Assembly: GCA_964471235.1 (NCBI GenBank)
Contig: CAYYGL010000012.1
Span: forward strand, 1-45,193
Direction of reading: 5' to 3'
DNA length: 45,193 nt
Source: CAYYGL01 sp964471235
Lineage (GTDB): Bacteria; Calditrichota; Calditrichia; RBG-13-44-9; J075
Shown: piece by piece, positions 1 through 9,432 of the stretch
How positions within the stretch are numbered: the stretch's first letter is position 1
Layout: each line of letters opens with the position of its first letter
Position numbers and translations under genes: made by a program
The notes under the pieces: generated by a model
What the model was told of the DNA's origin: nothing
What the model saw: the letters and a program-made list of their open reading frames with translations, nothing else
The model's database searches: none

Positions 1-36
1 TTTCTTATCTACGTCCTAAATAGCTACTACCTGAGT
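1..36. repeat. Left copy of a perfect 36-bp inverted repeat
   Basis: These bases are the exact reverse complement of 20298-20333. The copy starts at the first base of the window, so it may extend further left. Beyond the perfect part, a few more bases match with mismatches (about 42 bp in all). The pair brackets the first 20.3 kb. Whether these are ends of a mobile element, a dispersed intergenic repeat or an inversion site cannot be decided from one window. Confidence 0.9.
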
Positions 37-92
37 GGTTACAGATGAAGGAGAAAATTCCCGAGATATGTTCAAAAATTTGGGTACAAAGA

Positions 93-120
93 AAACGGCG
101 AGCAAGAATACTCGCCGTTT
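93..120 (-). terminator. Intrinsic terminator of the first T9SS protein gene
   Basis: A 10-bp perfect stem (AAACGGCGAG with CTCGCCGTTT) and an 8-base loop lie about 30 bp past the stop codon of the minus-strand gene ending at 153. On the minus strand the hairpin runs into a short T-rich tail. Confidence 0.75.
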
Positions 121-152
121 GGGGGGGAGGAACATTTTTTAGCAAAGCCTAC

Positions 153-1250
153 TTATTTCAGCAATACCATTCGGCGGGTTTGGGTCATCCCGTTGCCACT
201 CAGTTGATAGAGGTATACTCCGGAAGGTAAATCCGCAGCGTTAAAGGTTACCTGGTGTTCTCCACTACTTAAGCGTCCATTCACCAGTGTAGCGATCTTT
301 TGCCCCAAAAGGTCATAAACTGTCAATTGAACGTTCATCGTTGTCGGAAGGGTGAAAAATATGGTGGTAGAAGGGTTAAAGGGATTGGGATAATTTTGCT
401 GAAGTTCAAACCGGGTGGGAAGGGAAGGTTGGTGCGCCTGTATCCCTGTGGTTGGCACGGTAAAAGATATCGTCGATGCCAGGGTAAAATTCGGATTCGT
501 CTCGCCTGGCATACTGGAAATCGTTGCCAGCATTCCAACCTGTTCGGCAACCCAATTATATTCAATAAACGTGGTTGTATCACTTGCGATCGGAATCCCA
601 TTGACCAGCACTGTGTTAATCAACATTTCATCATTTCGTATTCGTAAACAGTCATAAGTGCCGCTTGACCCCACATAAGTACCCCAGGCATCTATCGTCA
701 ACTGGGAGGCGGTACTATCAACTTCTTCAAACCCCGGCGCGAGCGAGTAGTGGTTGGAAAAATTGCTGCTCCAGGCGGTTCCAAGTGTCGCAGGAAAGAT
801 TAACAACTTGGCGGGTGGGATATTGTCGATGATAAAGTTGGAATCAACCGTAACCGTTCCGAAGCCCGGCATATCCAACTGGCTATTGGTCAAATCAAAA
901 TATTCGTAAAGCGAGGTGGAATCTCCCTGGAATAAATAGGCAGCGTTTGCTGTAGAAAAGTGGTTTCCAAAAGGTGTTGAAGCGGGATCCACTACCTGAA
1001 TAGCTCCCACATTTCCACCGGGATAAATGGTCTCGTTGAGTGTCCATGTCTGGGGACCACCGGTCGTACCCACATTTACCGGTATACCATTCCCGGTCGT
1101 ATCCCAGACAATATACATATATATGGTGGACCCAATCGGAAAATTGACTTCATTACTGGTGATTGTTATTTGGGCTCGAATTGGAACAACACATAAGAAA
1201 AACAAAAAGATAAAAAGGGATGCCTTAACACGATAGGAACAATGCTTCAT
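153..1250 (-). CDS. Secreted protein with T9SS type A C-terminal sorting domain
   Basis: This 365-residue protein starts with a signal peptide (lysine/arginine start, hydrophobic stretch, cleavage near PIRAQ at residues 22-27). An AAGGAGG ribosome site precedes the ATG. The last 85 residues, from about 281, are the sorting domain: the NYPNPFNPSTTI motif, the VYDLLGQKIATL strand, SGVYLYQL and a basic end with MVLLK. Proteins with this tail cross the outer membrane through the type IX system, which usually removes the tail. The middle (30-280) is beta-rich and I recognise no enzyme motif, so the role is unknown. It stands alone on the minus strand with its own terminator. Confidence 0.85.
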   Translation of the reverse strand: MKHCSYRVKASLFIFLFFLCVVPIRAQITITSNEVNFPIGSTIYMYIVWDTTGNGIPVNVGTTGGPQTWTLNETIYPGGNVGAIQVVDPASTPFGNHFSTANAAYLFQGDSTSLYEYFDLTNSQLDMPGFGTVTVDSNFIIDNIPPAKLLIFPATLGTAWSSNFSNHYSLAPGFEEVDSTASQLTIDAWGTYVGSSGTYDCLRIRNDEMLINTVLVNGIPIASDTTTFIEYNWVAEQVGMLATISSMPGETNPNFTLASTISFTVPTTGIQAHQPSLPTRFELQQNYPNPFNPSTTIFFTLPTTMNVQLTVYDLLGQKIATLVNGRLSSGEHQVTFNAADLPSGVYLYQLSGNGMTQTRRMVLLK

Positions 1251-2064
1251 AGAAAAATTCCTCCTTGAATTAGTTGGTTGTTTAATGATAACTTATCGCT
1301 TCTTTTTTAAATATAAAAGGATGATTGCCCCAAACCATGATTGCTATCACATTGAGTATTTAATTTGGGAGGTGACTCTTCCCGGGCTTCATTGGTGCCA
1401 CTCACTTCAGGAGCGTCTGAGCCTGAGATGCGGATAAATGAAGCAACGTCAATTCAATCTAATGAACGGGGATGGAACCGGATGCCCGGTTTTTTGCAGA
1501 TTTTTTATATGATAAGCAATCATCTGTTAATTCAGCGTTATCTGTTTCATCTGTGTTATGTTTCACGTTACGGTGAACCCACGTTAAGCAGGTTATGTTC
1601 ATGAAGGCATCACATTTCCGAAAAGCCTCTTTGGTGTTTATGAAGGAGAACAGGGAACTATTGCCGGTCAGATATTCCCTGTCAATTGAATTTTACAGTT
1701 GTTTTTCTGCAACTTTGTTTTATATTAGGAACTTAATTACCAGTAACTTGGAAAAGGGTTGTTACACTTAAAAGAGTACGATTGAAGCACTAAATTTATC
1801 CTGCTTCTTCTACCTCCTCGAAAAATTCTGACGTTTATGATTTTACATCCTGTCAATAATACCCTTCGGTTCAGGCGAAACACCGTGGTTTCTTCCATCA
1901 CTTGCCATCCGGGTCATTCCAATGAGCACACTGCCGGAAATTCCCCGCCTTTTCCCCATTAGTCACCACAGTTGCCGGAAAAACCATCAGCGGTAAATTG
2001 TGTTCGAGGTAAAGTTTATTGACATATTTGCTATCAAATAAATTAAATAACTTCAGGAGGACAA
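1251..2064. other. Intergenic region between divergent secreted-protein genes
   Basis: About 810 bp with no convincing gene. Open frames here lack ribosome sites and family resemblance. The right end carries a likely promoter and the AGGAGG site of the gene at 2065. Around 1555-1580 there is a TTTCACGTTACG-type string of a kind that recurs at other intergenic places in the window. Confidence 0.5.
2019..2048 (+). promoter_or_regulatory. Candidate sigma-70-like promoter for the LVIVD gene at 2065
   Basis: TTGACA at 2019-2024 is followed 17-18 bases later by an AT-rich ATTAAAT hexamer region, just upstream of the AGGAGG ribosome site. The -10 element is a poor match, and FCB bacteria often use a different promoter consensus, so this is only a candidate. 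Confidence 0.3.
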
Positions 2065-3726
2065 ATGAGAACTCTGTATGTAACGTGCCTGGCATGGTGT
2101 TTGGTATTCTGTTCGTCAATGTTTGCCCAGGGCAGCCCCAATGTGCCTTTGCTGGCAACTTTTAATCCCTACCCCTCGATCGGTTATAACGACTGTTGGG
2201 GATACACTGCACCGGATGGCAGAGAATACGCCCTGTTAGGAGTGGAAAACGGCACCAGTATTGTGGACATCACCGATACCGATAACCTGACCGAAATCGC
2301 ATTTATCCCCAGCGCGACCAGTATCTGGAAAGACATCAAAACCTACCAACATTACGCCTACGTGGTGACCGACCAGTACGGCGTGGGGTTGCAAATCATC
2401 GATCTGTCCACCCTGCCCGATTCTGCGAATCTGGTCAATACCTATACCGGGTTTACGATTTCTCACAACATCTATATTGACCAGGCAACCGGGTTATTGT
2501 ATGCCCAGGGTGGCAGCGGCATTCGGATTCTCACGCTTGCCGACCCGGTGCATCCGGCTCAAATCGATTTCTTCGGACAGCCCAGCCACGATGTGTTTGT
2601 GCAAAACAACATCGCCTATGTTTCCCAGGGATGGTCCGGCACTTATGGGCTGTACAACGTTAGCAATCCGTTATCGCCGTCTTTAATGGCAACCATCATT
2701 ACGCCAACCGGGGGGTATGCGCACAACGCCTGGGCAACGGAAGACGGGAATTACCTGATGACGACCGAAGAAGTGCCAGCCGGATTGACGGTAAAAATGT
2801 GGGACATCAGCAACCTGTCGAACATTACGCTCACCGATGATTACATCGCTTCCCCCGGCAGTCGACCTCACAATGTGCATATCAAAGGGAATTATGCTTA
2901 TATTTCCCATTACTGGGAAGGATTGCGAATCGTAGATATTTCCAATCCCGATTCTATCTTTGAAGTCGGATTTTATGACACCTACCCCAACCCCGGCAGC
3001 CAGTTTGAAGGCGACTGGGGCGCTTATCCGTTTTACACTTCCGGAAAGGTTATTGCTTCGGATCGCACTTACGGATTGTTTGTGGTATTCTTCCAGGGAG
3101 CGGCGGAAACCGGCATTGCCCTTTCCTCCACCGCACTGGATTTTGACACGACTGCCGCGGGTAGCAATGTGCAACTGTCTTTCGATATCGAAAACATCGG
3201 GGCGGTCATTTTAAATGTCTCCGATATTGTTTTAAGCGATTCAGCCTTTTCGACGGATATCCATACGTTCTCCCTGGCACCCGGTGAAACCCAAACGGTT
3301 ACCGTAACGTTTACCCCGCCGGCTGCCGGAGACTACAACGGGCAACTTTTGGTGATCAGCGATGATCCGCTTAATGACACCCTTACGGTCACGCTTTCCG
3401 GGGTGGCGGTTAACCCCACCGGTATCACCCATCCGTCCGGATTGCCGCAAACCTTCGCGGTCAGCCCCAATTTTCCCAATCCCTTTAATCCTTCCACCAC
3501 TATCGCTTACCAGTTGCCGGAAGCCGCCCATGTATCGTTGATCATTTACGATATGCTGGGACGTCGCATCCGCACCCTGATCAATCAGCAAACTTCAGCA
3601 GGTTCCTACCAGACAGTGTGGGACGGCAGGGATGACAACGGCCGGGCAGTGAGCAGCGGCGTTTATATCTACCGTTTTAGCGCCGGTAATCTGAACATGG
3701 TGCGCAAGATGATGCTATTGAAATAA
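2065..3726 (+). CDS. LVIVD-repeat (choice-of-anchor B) secreted protein with T9SS sorting domain
   Basis: A 553-residue exported protein with a strong AGGAGG site. Signal peptide covers residues 1 to about 21 (ends SSMFAQ). Residues 22-345 are a beta-propeller-like region of repeated strands such as GLQIIDLS, LRIVDISNP and KMWDISN with conserved histidines (SHNIYID, PSHDVFV, AHNAWAT, PHNVHIKG). This is the pattern of the choice-of-anchor B family. Residues 350-450 form an Ig-like domain of the kind that measures departures from the mean (ENIGAVILNVSDI, SDDPLNDT). The last 90 residues are the NPFNPSTTI sorting domain. Substrate or partner is unknown. It is a close paralogue of the next gene. 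Confidence 0.88.
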   Translation: MRTLYVTCLAWCLVFCSSMFAQGSPNVPLLATFNPYPSIGYNDCWGYTAPDGREYALLGVENGTSIVDITDTDNLTEIAFIPSATSIWKDIKTYQHYAYVVTDQYGVGLQIIDLSTLPDSANLVNTYTGFTISHNIYIDQATGLLYAQGGSGIRILTLADPVHPAQIDFFGQPSHDVFVQNNIAYVSQGWSGTYGLYNVSNPLSPSLMATIITPTGGYAHNAWATEDGNYLMTTEEVPAGLTVKMWDISNLSNITLTDDYIASPGSRPHNVHIKGNYAYISHYWEGLRIVDISNPDSIFEVGFYDTYPNPGSQFEGDWGAYPFYTSGKVIASDRTYGLFVVFFQGAAETGIALSSTALDFDTTAAGSNVQLSFDIENIGAVILNVSDIVLSDSAFSTDIHTFSLAPGETQTVTVTFTPPAAGDYNGQLLVISDDPLNDTLTVTLSGVAVNPTGITHPSGLPQTFAVSPNFPNPFNPSTTIAYQLPEAAHVSLIIYDMLGRRIRTLINQQTSAGSYQTVWDGRDDNGRAVSSGVYIYRFSAGNLNMVRKMMLLK

Positions 3727-3864
3727 CAATAAAACGTAAAACGTGATGCGTAAGAAGATGCCCTACTTTTTACGTGTTACGTTTCACGTCCGGAAATATT
3801 ATCCGGCACAAATTCTAATTGATAATTACGGAGTTTCTCATTCAAACTACAGGAGTATTAAGGT
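3727..3864. other. Spacer with imperfect ACGT-rich inverted repeat
   Basis: The bases 3732-3797 contain AAACGTAA and TTACGTTT arms and several ACGT cores, forming a weak fold-back after the stop codon of the first LVIVD gene. No clear T-tract follows, so I do not call it an intrinsic terminator. Confidence 0.35.
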
Positions 3865-6800
3865 ATGGCTAACCCGTTTCAATTTCGAAATTTATGGCTG
3901 TTACTGTTATTTGCCACCTCGATGATATGGGCGCAGGGATCTCCCAATGTGACTCTGCTGGCGCATATCAACCAATATCCGGGCCCCGGGTATAATGATT
4001 GCTGGGGTTACATCGACGCCAACGGCAGAGAGTATGCCCTGTTAGGGGTGCAAAGCGGCACCAGCATCCTGGATATTACCGACACCGACAACGTGGTGGA
4101 AGTGGCGTTTATTGGCAATCCTTCCGGTAATAGTTTATGGAAGGATATCAAAACCTACCAGACCTATGCGTATGTGGTCAATGAGACCGGTGGCGGCATG
4201 CAGATCATCGATTTATCCGACCTCCCGAACTCTGCCACACTTGCCGCCACCTACACCGGTTTTAGTACCTCGCACAATATTTTTATCGATGAAGCCAACG
4301 GTATCCTCTACGCCGAAGGAAGCGCTTCGCAGCCGGTGCGGGTGTTGTCATTGGCAAACCCGGTGGCACCCCAGCAAATCGCCACATTCGGTATTGAGTG
4401 CCACGATATCTTCGTGCGTAACAACATCGCCTTTATCGCCGAAGGCTATAGCGGTTCGGTGGGAATTTATGATGTCTCCAATCCGGCGAACCCCACCCTG
4501 ATAGTGCGGCATCCCATCCCGGTTGCCGGGTATGTGCATAATGTCTGGACCACGGAAGACAATCATTATATGATGACCACCGAAGAGACGCCCGGTAAAA
4601 CCGTAAAGTATTGGGACATCAGCAACTTCACCCAAATCACTTTGATGGATACTTACCTGGGTCCCAACGGATTGGCACATAATGCCCATATTAAAGGGAA
4701 CTATTCTTATCTCTCCCATTACCAGAGCGGGCTGCGGATAGTGAACATTTCCGACCCCACCAACATCTTTGAGGAGGGATTTTACGACACCCAGGATGCC
4801 TGGGGTGCCTGGCCCTTCTTTCACAGCGGCAAGGTGTTGATATCGGATATTGATGACGGGTTATACGTGGTCTTTTTTCAGGGAGCGGCAGACGGCGATC
4901 CCCTGGACCCCAATCCGCCCCAAGACGTGACCGCTTACAGCGATTTTACCACCCCGACCTCCATCAATCTCACCTGGACGGATCCCACCAGCACCCTGGG
5001 CGGCGACACGCTGAACGCCGCAGATTTCACCATCGAAATCAAACGGGATGATGTTGCCATCGCTTCGGTTCCGGGAGGTACGGAGAATTTTACCGATACC
5101 GGGTTGAACGATGGGCAGGAATACACCTACACGCTATTTGCCAAAATCATTGCCACCGACAGCACCAGTCGGGATGTTTCGGTTTCCTGGTTTGCCGGGG
5201 GCTCGCCCGTACCGGCGCCACCGGCCAATCTGCAATGCGCCGCCGACAATTCCCAGGCAACCCTCACCTGGCAGGACCCCACCACCCAGTCGGACGGCAC
5301 TCCCCTGGATGATCTGAGCTCCATCGCCGTTTACCGCGATGGCAGTTTGATCGCCAACGTTGCCCCGGGCACCCAGAGCTATGTGGATACTCCTCCCCCC
5401 GGGTTTACCTACACATATACCGTCACTGCGATGGATAATGAAACCCCGCCCAATGAGAGTTCCCCCAGCAATGCTGTGGAATGCTTTGTGGGTGACACCC
5501 CGCCTTTCTTGGTCTGGGTAGGACCCAATGCTGCCGGTGCCAGCGCTGCCAGCGGCGACAGTCTCTTCGAGGCAATTGTTGCCAATGGGGAAGGCGCTTT
5601 TTTAACCAACAATCTCTTCGAGTTTGGCAACGACCTCAGCCCTTACCAGGCAATTTTTGTGGTGCTGGGGGTTTTCTCCGACAACCACGTGCTCACCGAC
5701 CCGGAAGGTTCAGCGCTGGCAACCTATCTCCAGAACGGCGGCAGAATTTACCTGGAAGGCGGCGACTGCTTTAATTACGACCCCGATGTGCTAAACGCCA
5801 CCAACATCCGTCCCTGGTTTAGCCTCAATGACGGACCGGACGGCAGCGGAGATGTCTTCGGCATTAACGGGTTAAATGATCTCTCGGCGTTTTCCTTCGC
5901 TTACAACGGTTCCAATAGTTTTATGGATGAATTGCAGCCAATCAGTTCCATACCCATCTGGCAAAACAATTCCAATTCCGACATCAGCGGGGTTTTTTAT
6001 GATGGTTTCGGCAGCGGAAAAGCGATTGGGGTGGTGCCCTCGTTTGGCGGTCTGGTGAATTCCGGTCTGGCGCCCAACACCCAACCGCACATTCTGGAAA
6101 CCGTACCGCCCTTAAGCTACCTTCCCCCGGATGTACCCCGCCCGCGCCCGGAGCGTACCGAACACCATCCGTTCCACAAAAGAGCAGCTTATTACCCGGA
6201 ATTGAAGGCGCAGCGTAAACAGGCTGCCGAACTTTTTGAATACACCGCTGCCGGGATTCACATTATGGCGAATAATAAAGTCGAATTGATGGCAGCATAC
6301 CTGTCTCTTCTGGGCTATAGCGCTGCCCCGCAAATTACACTCAGCGATTCCGCTTTTACCGATACCCTGCAAATTGGTGGGAATATCACGGAGACTTTAA
6401 CCATTTCCAACAGCGGGGGACCGCTTGCCCCGGACCTGACATTCTCTATCGTTGAGAATCCCGATCAAGGCTGGTTGACGGTATCCCCCCTCGCCGATAC
6501 GGTTGCCGCCGGTCAATCGGTGGATGTTAACCTGGCGCTGAACGCCGCCAACTTAAGCGAAGGAACCTATTCCACCACCCTGGAGATTAGCAGTAATGAC
6601 AGCAACCATCCCTTTCAAACCGTATCGGTACAATTGGTGGTAGAACCGACCACCGGTATTGATGGCGCCGGGGTGCCGTTAACGTATGCGGTCAGCCCCA
6701 ACTATCCCAATCCGTTCAATCCCAGCACGACCATAACTTACCAGGTGCCGGAGGCAGCATCGGTTCGGTTGGAGGTTTACAATTTGTTGGGACAGAGAGT

Positions 6801-6978
6801 GCGCACTTTGGTAAAAGGAGTGGTGCAGCCCGGGCAATATAAGGCGGTCTGGAATGGGCGGAATGATAACGGTGTGCCGGTGGGAAGCGGTGTTTATCTC
6901 TACCGTTTTGTAGCCTCCGGCGTTTCCGGAAATGGCAGCACACTTGTGAAAACATATAAAATGATCCTGTTAAAGTAG
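3865..6978 (+). CDS. Large LVIVD-repeat secreted protein with FnIII domains and T9SS sorting domain
   Basis: A 1037-residue paralogue of the upstream protein. The signal peptide ends near residue 24 (SMIWAQ). The LVIVD propeller region (25-340) follows the upstream protein closely, including SHNIFID and AHNAHIKG. Two fibronectin type III-like domains follow (about 350-445 and 450-550). Then comes a segment (about 550-720) resembling a class I glutamine-amidotransferase-like fold (FLVWVGPNAAG, LATYLQNGGRIYLEGGD) with no catalytic triad that I can identify. A BACON/Ig-like domain (about 830-930) and an NPFNPSTTI sorting domain (from about 941) finish it. Exported by T9SS. Function unknown, probably a surface or extracellular binding protein. 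Confidence 0.87.
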   Translation: MANPFQFRNLWLLLLFATSMIWAQGSPNVTLLAHINQYPGPGYNDCWGYIDANGREYALLGVQSGTSILDITDTDNVVEVAFIGNPSGNSLWKDIKTYQTYAYVVNETGGGMQIIDLSDLPNSATLAATYTGFSTSHNIFIDEANGILYAEGSASQPVRVLSLANPVAPQQIATFGIECHDIFVRNNIAFIAEGYSGSVGIYDVSNPANPTLIVRHPIPVAGYVHNVWTTEDNHYMMTTEETPGKTVKYWDISNFTQITLMDTYLGPNGLAHNAHIKGNYSYLSHYQSGLRIVNISDPTNIFEEGFYDTQDAWGAWPFFHSGKVLISDIDDGLYVVFFQGAADGDPLDPNPPQDVTAYSDFTTPTSINLTWTDPTSTLGGDTLNAADFTIEIKRDDVAIASVPGGTENFTDTGLNDGQEYTYTLFAKIIATDSTSRDVSVSWFAGGSPVPAPPANLQCAADNSQATLTWQDPTTQSDGTPLDDLSSIAVYRDGSLIANVAPGTQSYVDTPPPGFTYTYTVTAMDNETPPNESSPSNAVECFVGDTPPFLVWVGPNAAGASAASGDSLFEAIVANGEGAFLTNNLFEFGNDLSPYQAIFVVLGVFSDNHVLTDPEGSALATYLQNGGRIYLEGGDCFNYDPDVLNATNIRPWFSLNDGPDGSGDVFGINGLNDLSAFSFAYNGSNSFMDELQPISSIPIWQNNSNSDISGVFYDGFGSGKAIGVVPSFGGLVNSGLAPNTQPHILETVPPLSYLPPDVPRPRPERTEHHPFHKRAAYYPELKAQRKQAAELFEYTAAGIHIMANNKVELMAAYLSLLGYSAAPQITLSDSAFTDTLQIGGNITETLTISNSGGPLAPDLTFSIVENPDQGWLTVSPLADTVAAGQSVDVNLALNAANLSEGTYSTTLEISSNDSNHPFQTVSVQLVVEPTTGIDGAGVPLTYAVSPNYPNPFNPSTTITYQVPEAASVRLEVYNLLGQRVRTLVKGVVQPGQYKAVWNGRNDNGVPVGSGVYLYRFVASGVSGNGSTLVKTYKMILLK

Positions 6979-7009
6979 AATGGTACAACACGAAGAGAAT
7001 AAAGGAGCT

Positions 7010-7037
7010 GTCAGGAGTTCAGGACTGAACACCTGAC
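7010..7037 (+). promoter_or_regulatory. Strong hairpin in the leader of aroA
   Basis: GTCAGG-A-GTTCAG, a GA loop, then CTGAAC-A-CCTGAC make a 12-bp stem with one A/A mismatch. It lies between the LVIVD gene and the aroA ribosome site. There is no following T-run, so it is not a standard terminator. It could stabilise or process the transcript, or be a small palindromic repeat. Confidence 0.5.
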
Positions 7038-7055
7038 GGAAGACAGGGAAGAAAG

Positions 7056-8336
7056 ATGAAAACGATCTATCCTGCCAGGAGAGCGCAGGGAGAAATAGAA
7101 GTGCCGGGAGATAAGTCCATCTCTCATCGGGCATTAATGTTGGCAGCCATCGCCGAGGGACGGAGTATTATCCACAACCTGTCAGATGGGAATGATGTGG
7201 CACATACCCGTTCCTGTCTGGAACAATTAGGGGTATCCTTTACAGATGTTCAGAACCAGGTCAAAGTGGAAGGTGTGGGGTTGCATGGATTACAACCGCC
7301 GTCAAAGCCGCTGAACGCCGGAAATTCCGGAACTACCATGCGGTTGCTGAGCGGCATTTTAGCCGGGCAGCCGTTCTCGTCTATCCTGACCGGTGATGCC
7401 AGTCTGCGGCGCCGCCCGATGGGCAGAATCATCACCCCCCTCAGCCAGATGGGTGCCCGATTTACTGCCACCGCCGCCCAAACGGCACCTTTACGAATCC
7501 AGGGCCGTCAGCTTCACGGTATCACTTATCGATTGCCGATTGCTTCTGCCCAGGTAAAATCCGCCATCCTCTTTGCCGGGCTATATGCCGAAGGGGACAC
7601 CACGGTCATCGAACCGACTCCCAGCCGCAACCACACCGAATTGATGTTTCGATATTACGATATCCCGATCACCATCTCCGGGGGGCAAATAACGGTTCGG
7701 TCCCACTCCTTCGCTGCCAAACCGATTGACATCCCGGGCGATTTTTCTTCCGCCGCTTATTTCATTGTTCTGGGGCTGGCACTGCCGGATAGCCGTCTGG
7801 TAATCCGCAATGTAAATTTGAATCCGACCCGTTCCCAGATGCTTACCTTGCTGCAATCTGCCGGCGCCGATATTTCCGTTAGCCGCCAGAGAGAAAAATG
7901 CGGTGAGCTATGGGGAGACCTGACCATTGTCAGCAGCGAAATCCAACCGTTTGAGATAGCCGGTTCCGATGTTCCGCTGTTGATTGATGAGATTCCGGCG
8001 TTAGCCGTACTGGCAACCCGGGCAAACGGCACCACCTTAATTCGCAATGCTCAGGAACTGCGGGTGAAGGAATCGGACCGACTGGAAGCTATCTATAAAA
8101 ACCTGGTCAAAATGGGTGCGAATGTGACCCTTTACCAGGACGGGATGGAAATTACCGGACCCACCCGGTTAAAAGGGGCAAAGATCGAACACTTCGGAGA
8201 CCATCGCATTGCCCTGGCGTTCACCATCGCCGGTCTCCTGGCGGAAGGGAATACCCACATCAAAAAAGAACGAGTGGTGGATATTTCTTTTCCGGGTTTC
8301 TTTTCCCTGCTGCAAGGGGTTATCGAACGAAAGTAA
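7056..8336 (+). CDS. aroA: 3-phosphoshikimate 1-carboxyvinyltransferase (EPSP synthase)
   Basis: Catalyses the sixth shikimate step, joining phosphoenolpyruvate to shikimate-3-phosphate in the cytoplasm. The 426-residue length is normal. Family motifs appear in order: GDKSISHRALMLAA (18-31), NAGNSGTTMRLLSG (about 87-100), the RRRPMGRIITPL loop (about 118-129), SAQVKSAILFAGLYAEG, DEIPALAVLA and LRVKESDRLEAI, and GDHRIALAFTIAGLLAEG near the end. A GGGAAGAAAG site precedes the ATG. No other shikimate gene is in the window. The gene is followed 32 bp later by the desaturase on the same strand, perhaps cotranscribed. Confidence 0.96.
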   Translation: MKTIYPARRAQGEIEVPGDKSISHRALMLAAIAEGRSIIHNLSDGNDVAHTRSCLEQLGVSFTDVQNQVKVEGVGLHGLQPPSKPLNAGNSGTTMRLLSGILAGQPFSSILTGDASLRRRPMGRIITPLSQMGARFTATAAQTAPLRIQGRQLHGITYRLPIASAQVKSAILFAGLYAEGDTTVIEPTPSRNHTELMFRYYDIPITISGGQITVRSHSFAAKPIDIPGDFSSAAYFIVLGLALPDSRLVIRNVNLNPTRSQMLTLLQSAGADISVSRQREKCGELWGDLTIVSSEIQPFEIAGSDVPLLIDEIPALAVLATRANGTTLIRNAQELRVKESDRLEAIYKNLVKMGANVTLYQDGMEITGPTRLKGAKIEHFGDHRIALAFTIAGLLAEGNTHIKKERVVDISFPGFFSLLQGVIERK

Positions 8337-8368
8337 AAACCGATGAAACCACAACAGAGAAGGACGTT

Positions 8369-9283
8369 ATGAAAAGAGCAACAGACGAACAGGTAAACTG
8401 GCTTGCCAGTACACCTTTTATTATCATTCATCTTGCCAGCCTGCTGGTAATTTGGGCAGGCTTTAGTTGGACAGCGGTGATACTGCTCATCCTTACCTAC
8501 GGCTTACGGATGTTTGCCATTACCGGGGGATATCATCGCTATTTTTCCCACCGAACGTTCAAAACCAGCCGGGTCTTTCAATTTTTGTTAGCATTTTTGG
8601 GTGCCACAGCCGTTCAAAAAGGACCCCTCTGGTGGGCAGCCCACCATCGTCACCACCATCGCTATTCCGACCAGGCAGAAGATATCCATTCTCCACGGCA
8701 AAAAGGATTCTGGTGGGCACATGTGGGATGGATTCTGTGTGATAAATATAAGTGCGCCCACATGCAGTTAGTGCACGATCTGGAGAAATACCCGGAACTG
8801 CGGTTTATAGAGAAATATCATCTGATTGCCCCTGTTACCATGGCAGCCGTTCTAACCGGTGCCGGTGCAGCACTGAATCATTTTTTTCCCCAGTTGCATA
8901 CCTCCGGGTTCCAGTTTCTGACCTGGGGATTTTTCCTGAGCACCACCCTGCTTTATCATGGCACATTTACAGTTAATTCCCTGACCCACATGATTGGCCG
9001 CCGCCGCTTTTCCACAACGGATGATAGCAAGAACTCTTTCCTCATTTCCCTGATTACCCTGGGAGAAGGCTGGCATAATAACCACCATCGTTTTCCCTCT
9101 TCGGAACGACAGGGCTTTTACTGGTGGGAAATCGATATTTCTCACTATATTCTAAAGATGCTCTCCTGGTTCCGGATTGTGTGGGATTTACGGAAGCCGC
9201 CCCGGCGGGTTTATGCCAGCACCCGTATTTTAAAGCGCCCCAGCGAGGAAATCCGACGGCGTCGCAATAAGCGGGTGATGTAA
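8369..9283 (+). CDS. Acyl-CoA (delta-9 type) fatty acid desaturase
   Basis: A 304-residue di-iron membrane desaturase. The three histidine boxes are visible: HRYFSH (56-61), HHRHHHRYSD (92-101, containing the HxxHH pattern) and GWHNNHHRFP (about 231). Hydrophobic segments surround residues 15-50, 68-85 and 145-200. The family inserts a cis double bond into saturated acyl chains using molecular oxygen and an electron donor. Fatty-acid desaturation of this kind needs oxygen, which suggests the host meets some oxygen despite its anaerobic respiration genes. The C-terminus (from about 275) is rich in arginine. An AGAAGGACG site precedes the start. Confidence 0.92.
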   Translation: MKRATDEQVNWLASTPFIIIHLASLLVIWAGFSWTAVILLILTYGLRMFAITGGYHRYFSHRTFKTSRVFQFLLAFLGATAVQKGPLWWAAHHRHHHRYSDQAEDIHSPRQKGFWWAHVGWILCDKYKCAHMQLVHDLEKYPELRFIEKYHLIAPVTMAAVLTGAGAALNHFFPQLHTSGFQFLTWGFFLSTTLLYHGTFTVNSLTHMIGRRRFSTTDDSKNSFLISLITLGEGWHNNHHRFPSSERQGFYWWEIDISHYILKMLSWFRIVWDLRKPPRRVYASTRILKRPSEEIRRRRNKRVM

Positions 9284-9432
9284 CAAGCGGGAGACCACTC
9301 GGCTTCCCGGTTCAGGAGAAAGAGATATCGAAATCTACCCGGAACTACTCAAAAATGCGGGGTGAACAACCGCATGGGGTGGCGAATGGGTGTCGGGAAA
9401 TTTTTGTCATCCGGGGCAAAGTTGAGAACCAT

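Noticed and set aside
1365..1604. Seventy-nine-codon open frame upstream of the LVIVD gene
   Set aside because: No ribosome site or family likeness, in a region with repeat-like debris.
5500..6060. Active glutamine amidotransferase in the large LVIVD protein
   Set aside because: The fold resembles that class, but I cannot identify the catalytic cysteine, histidine and glutamate, so no enzyme role is claimed.
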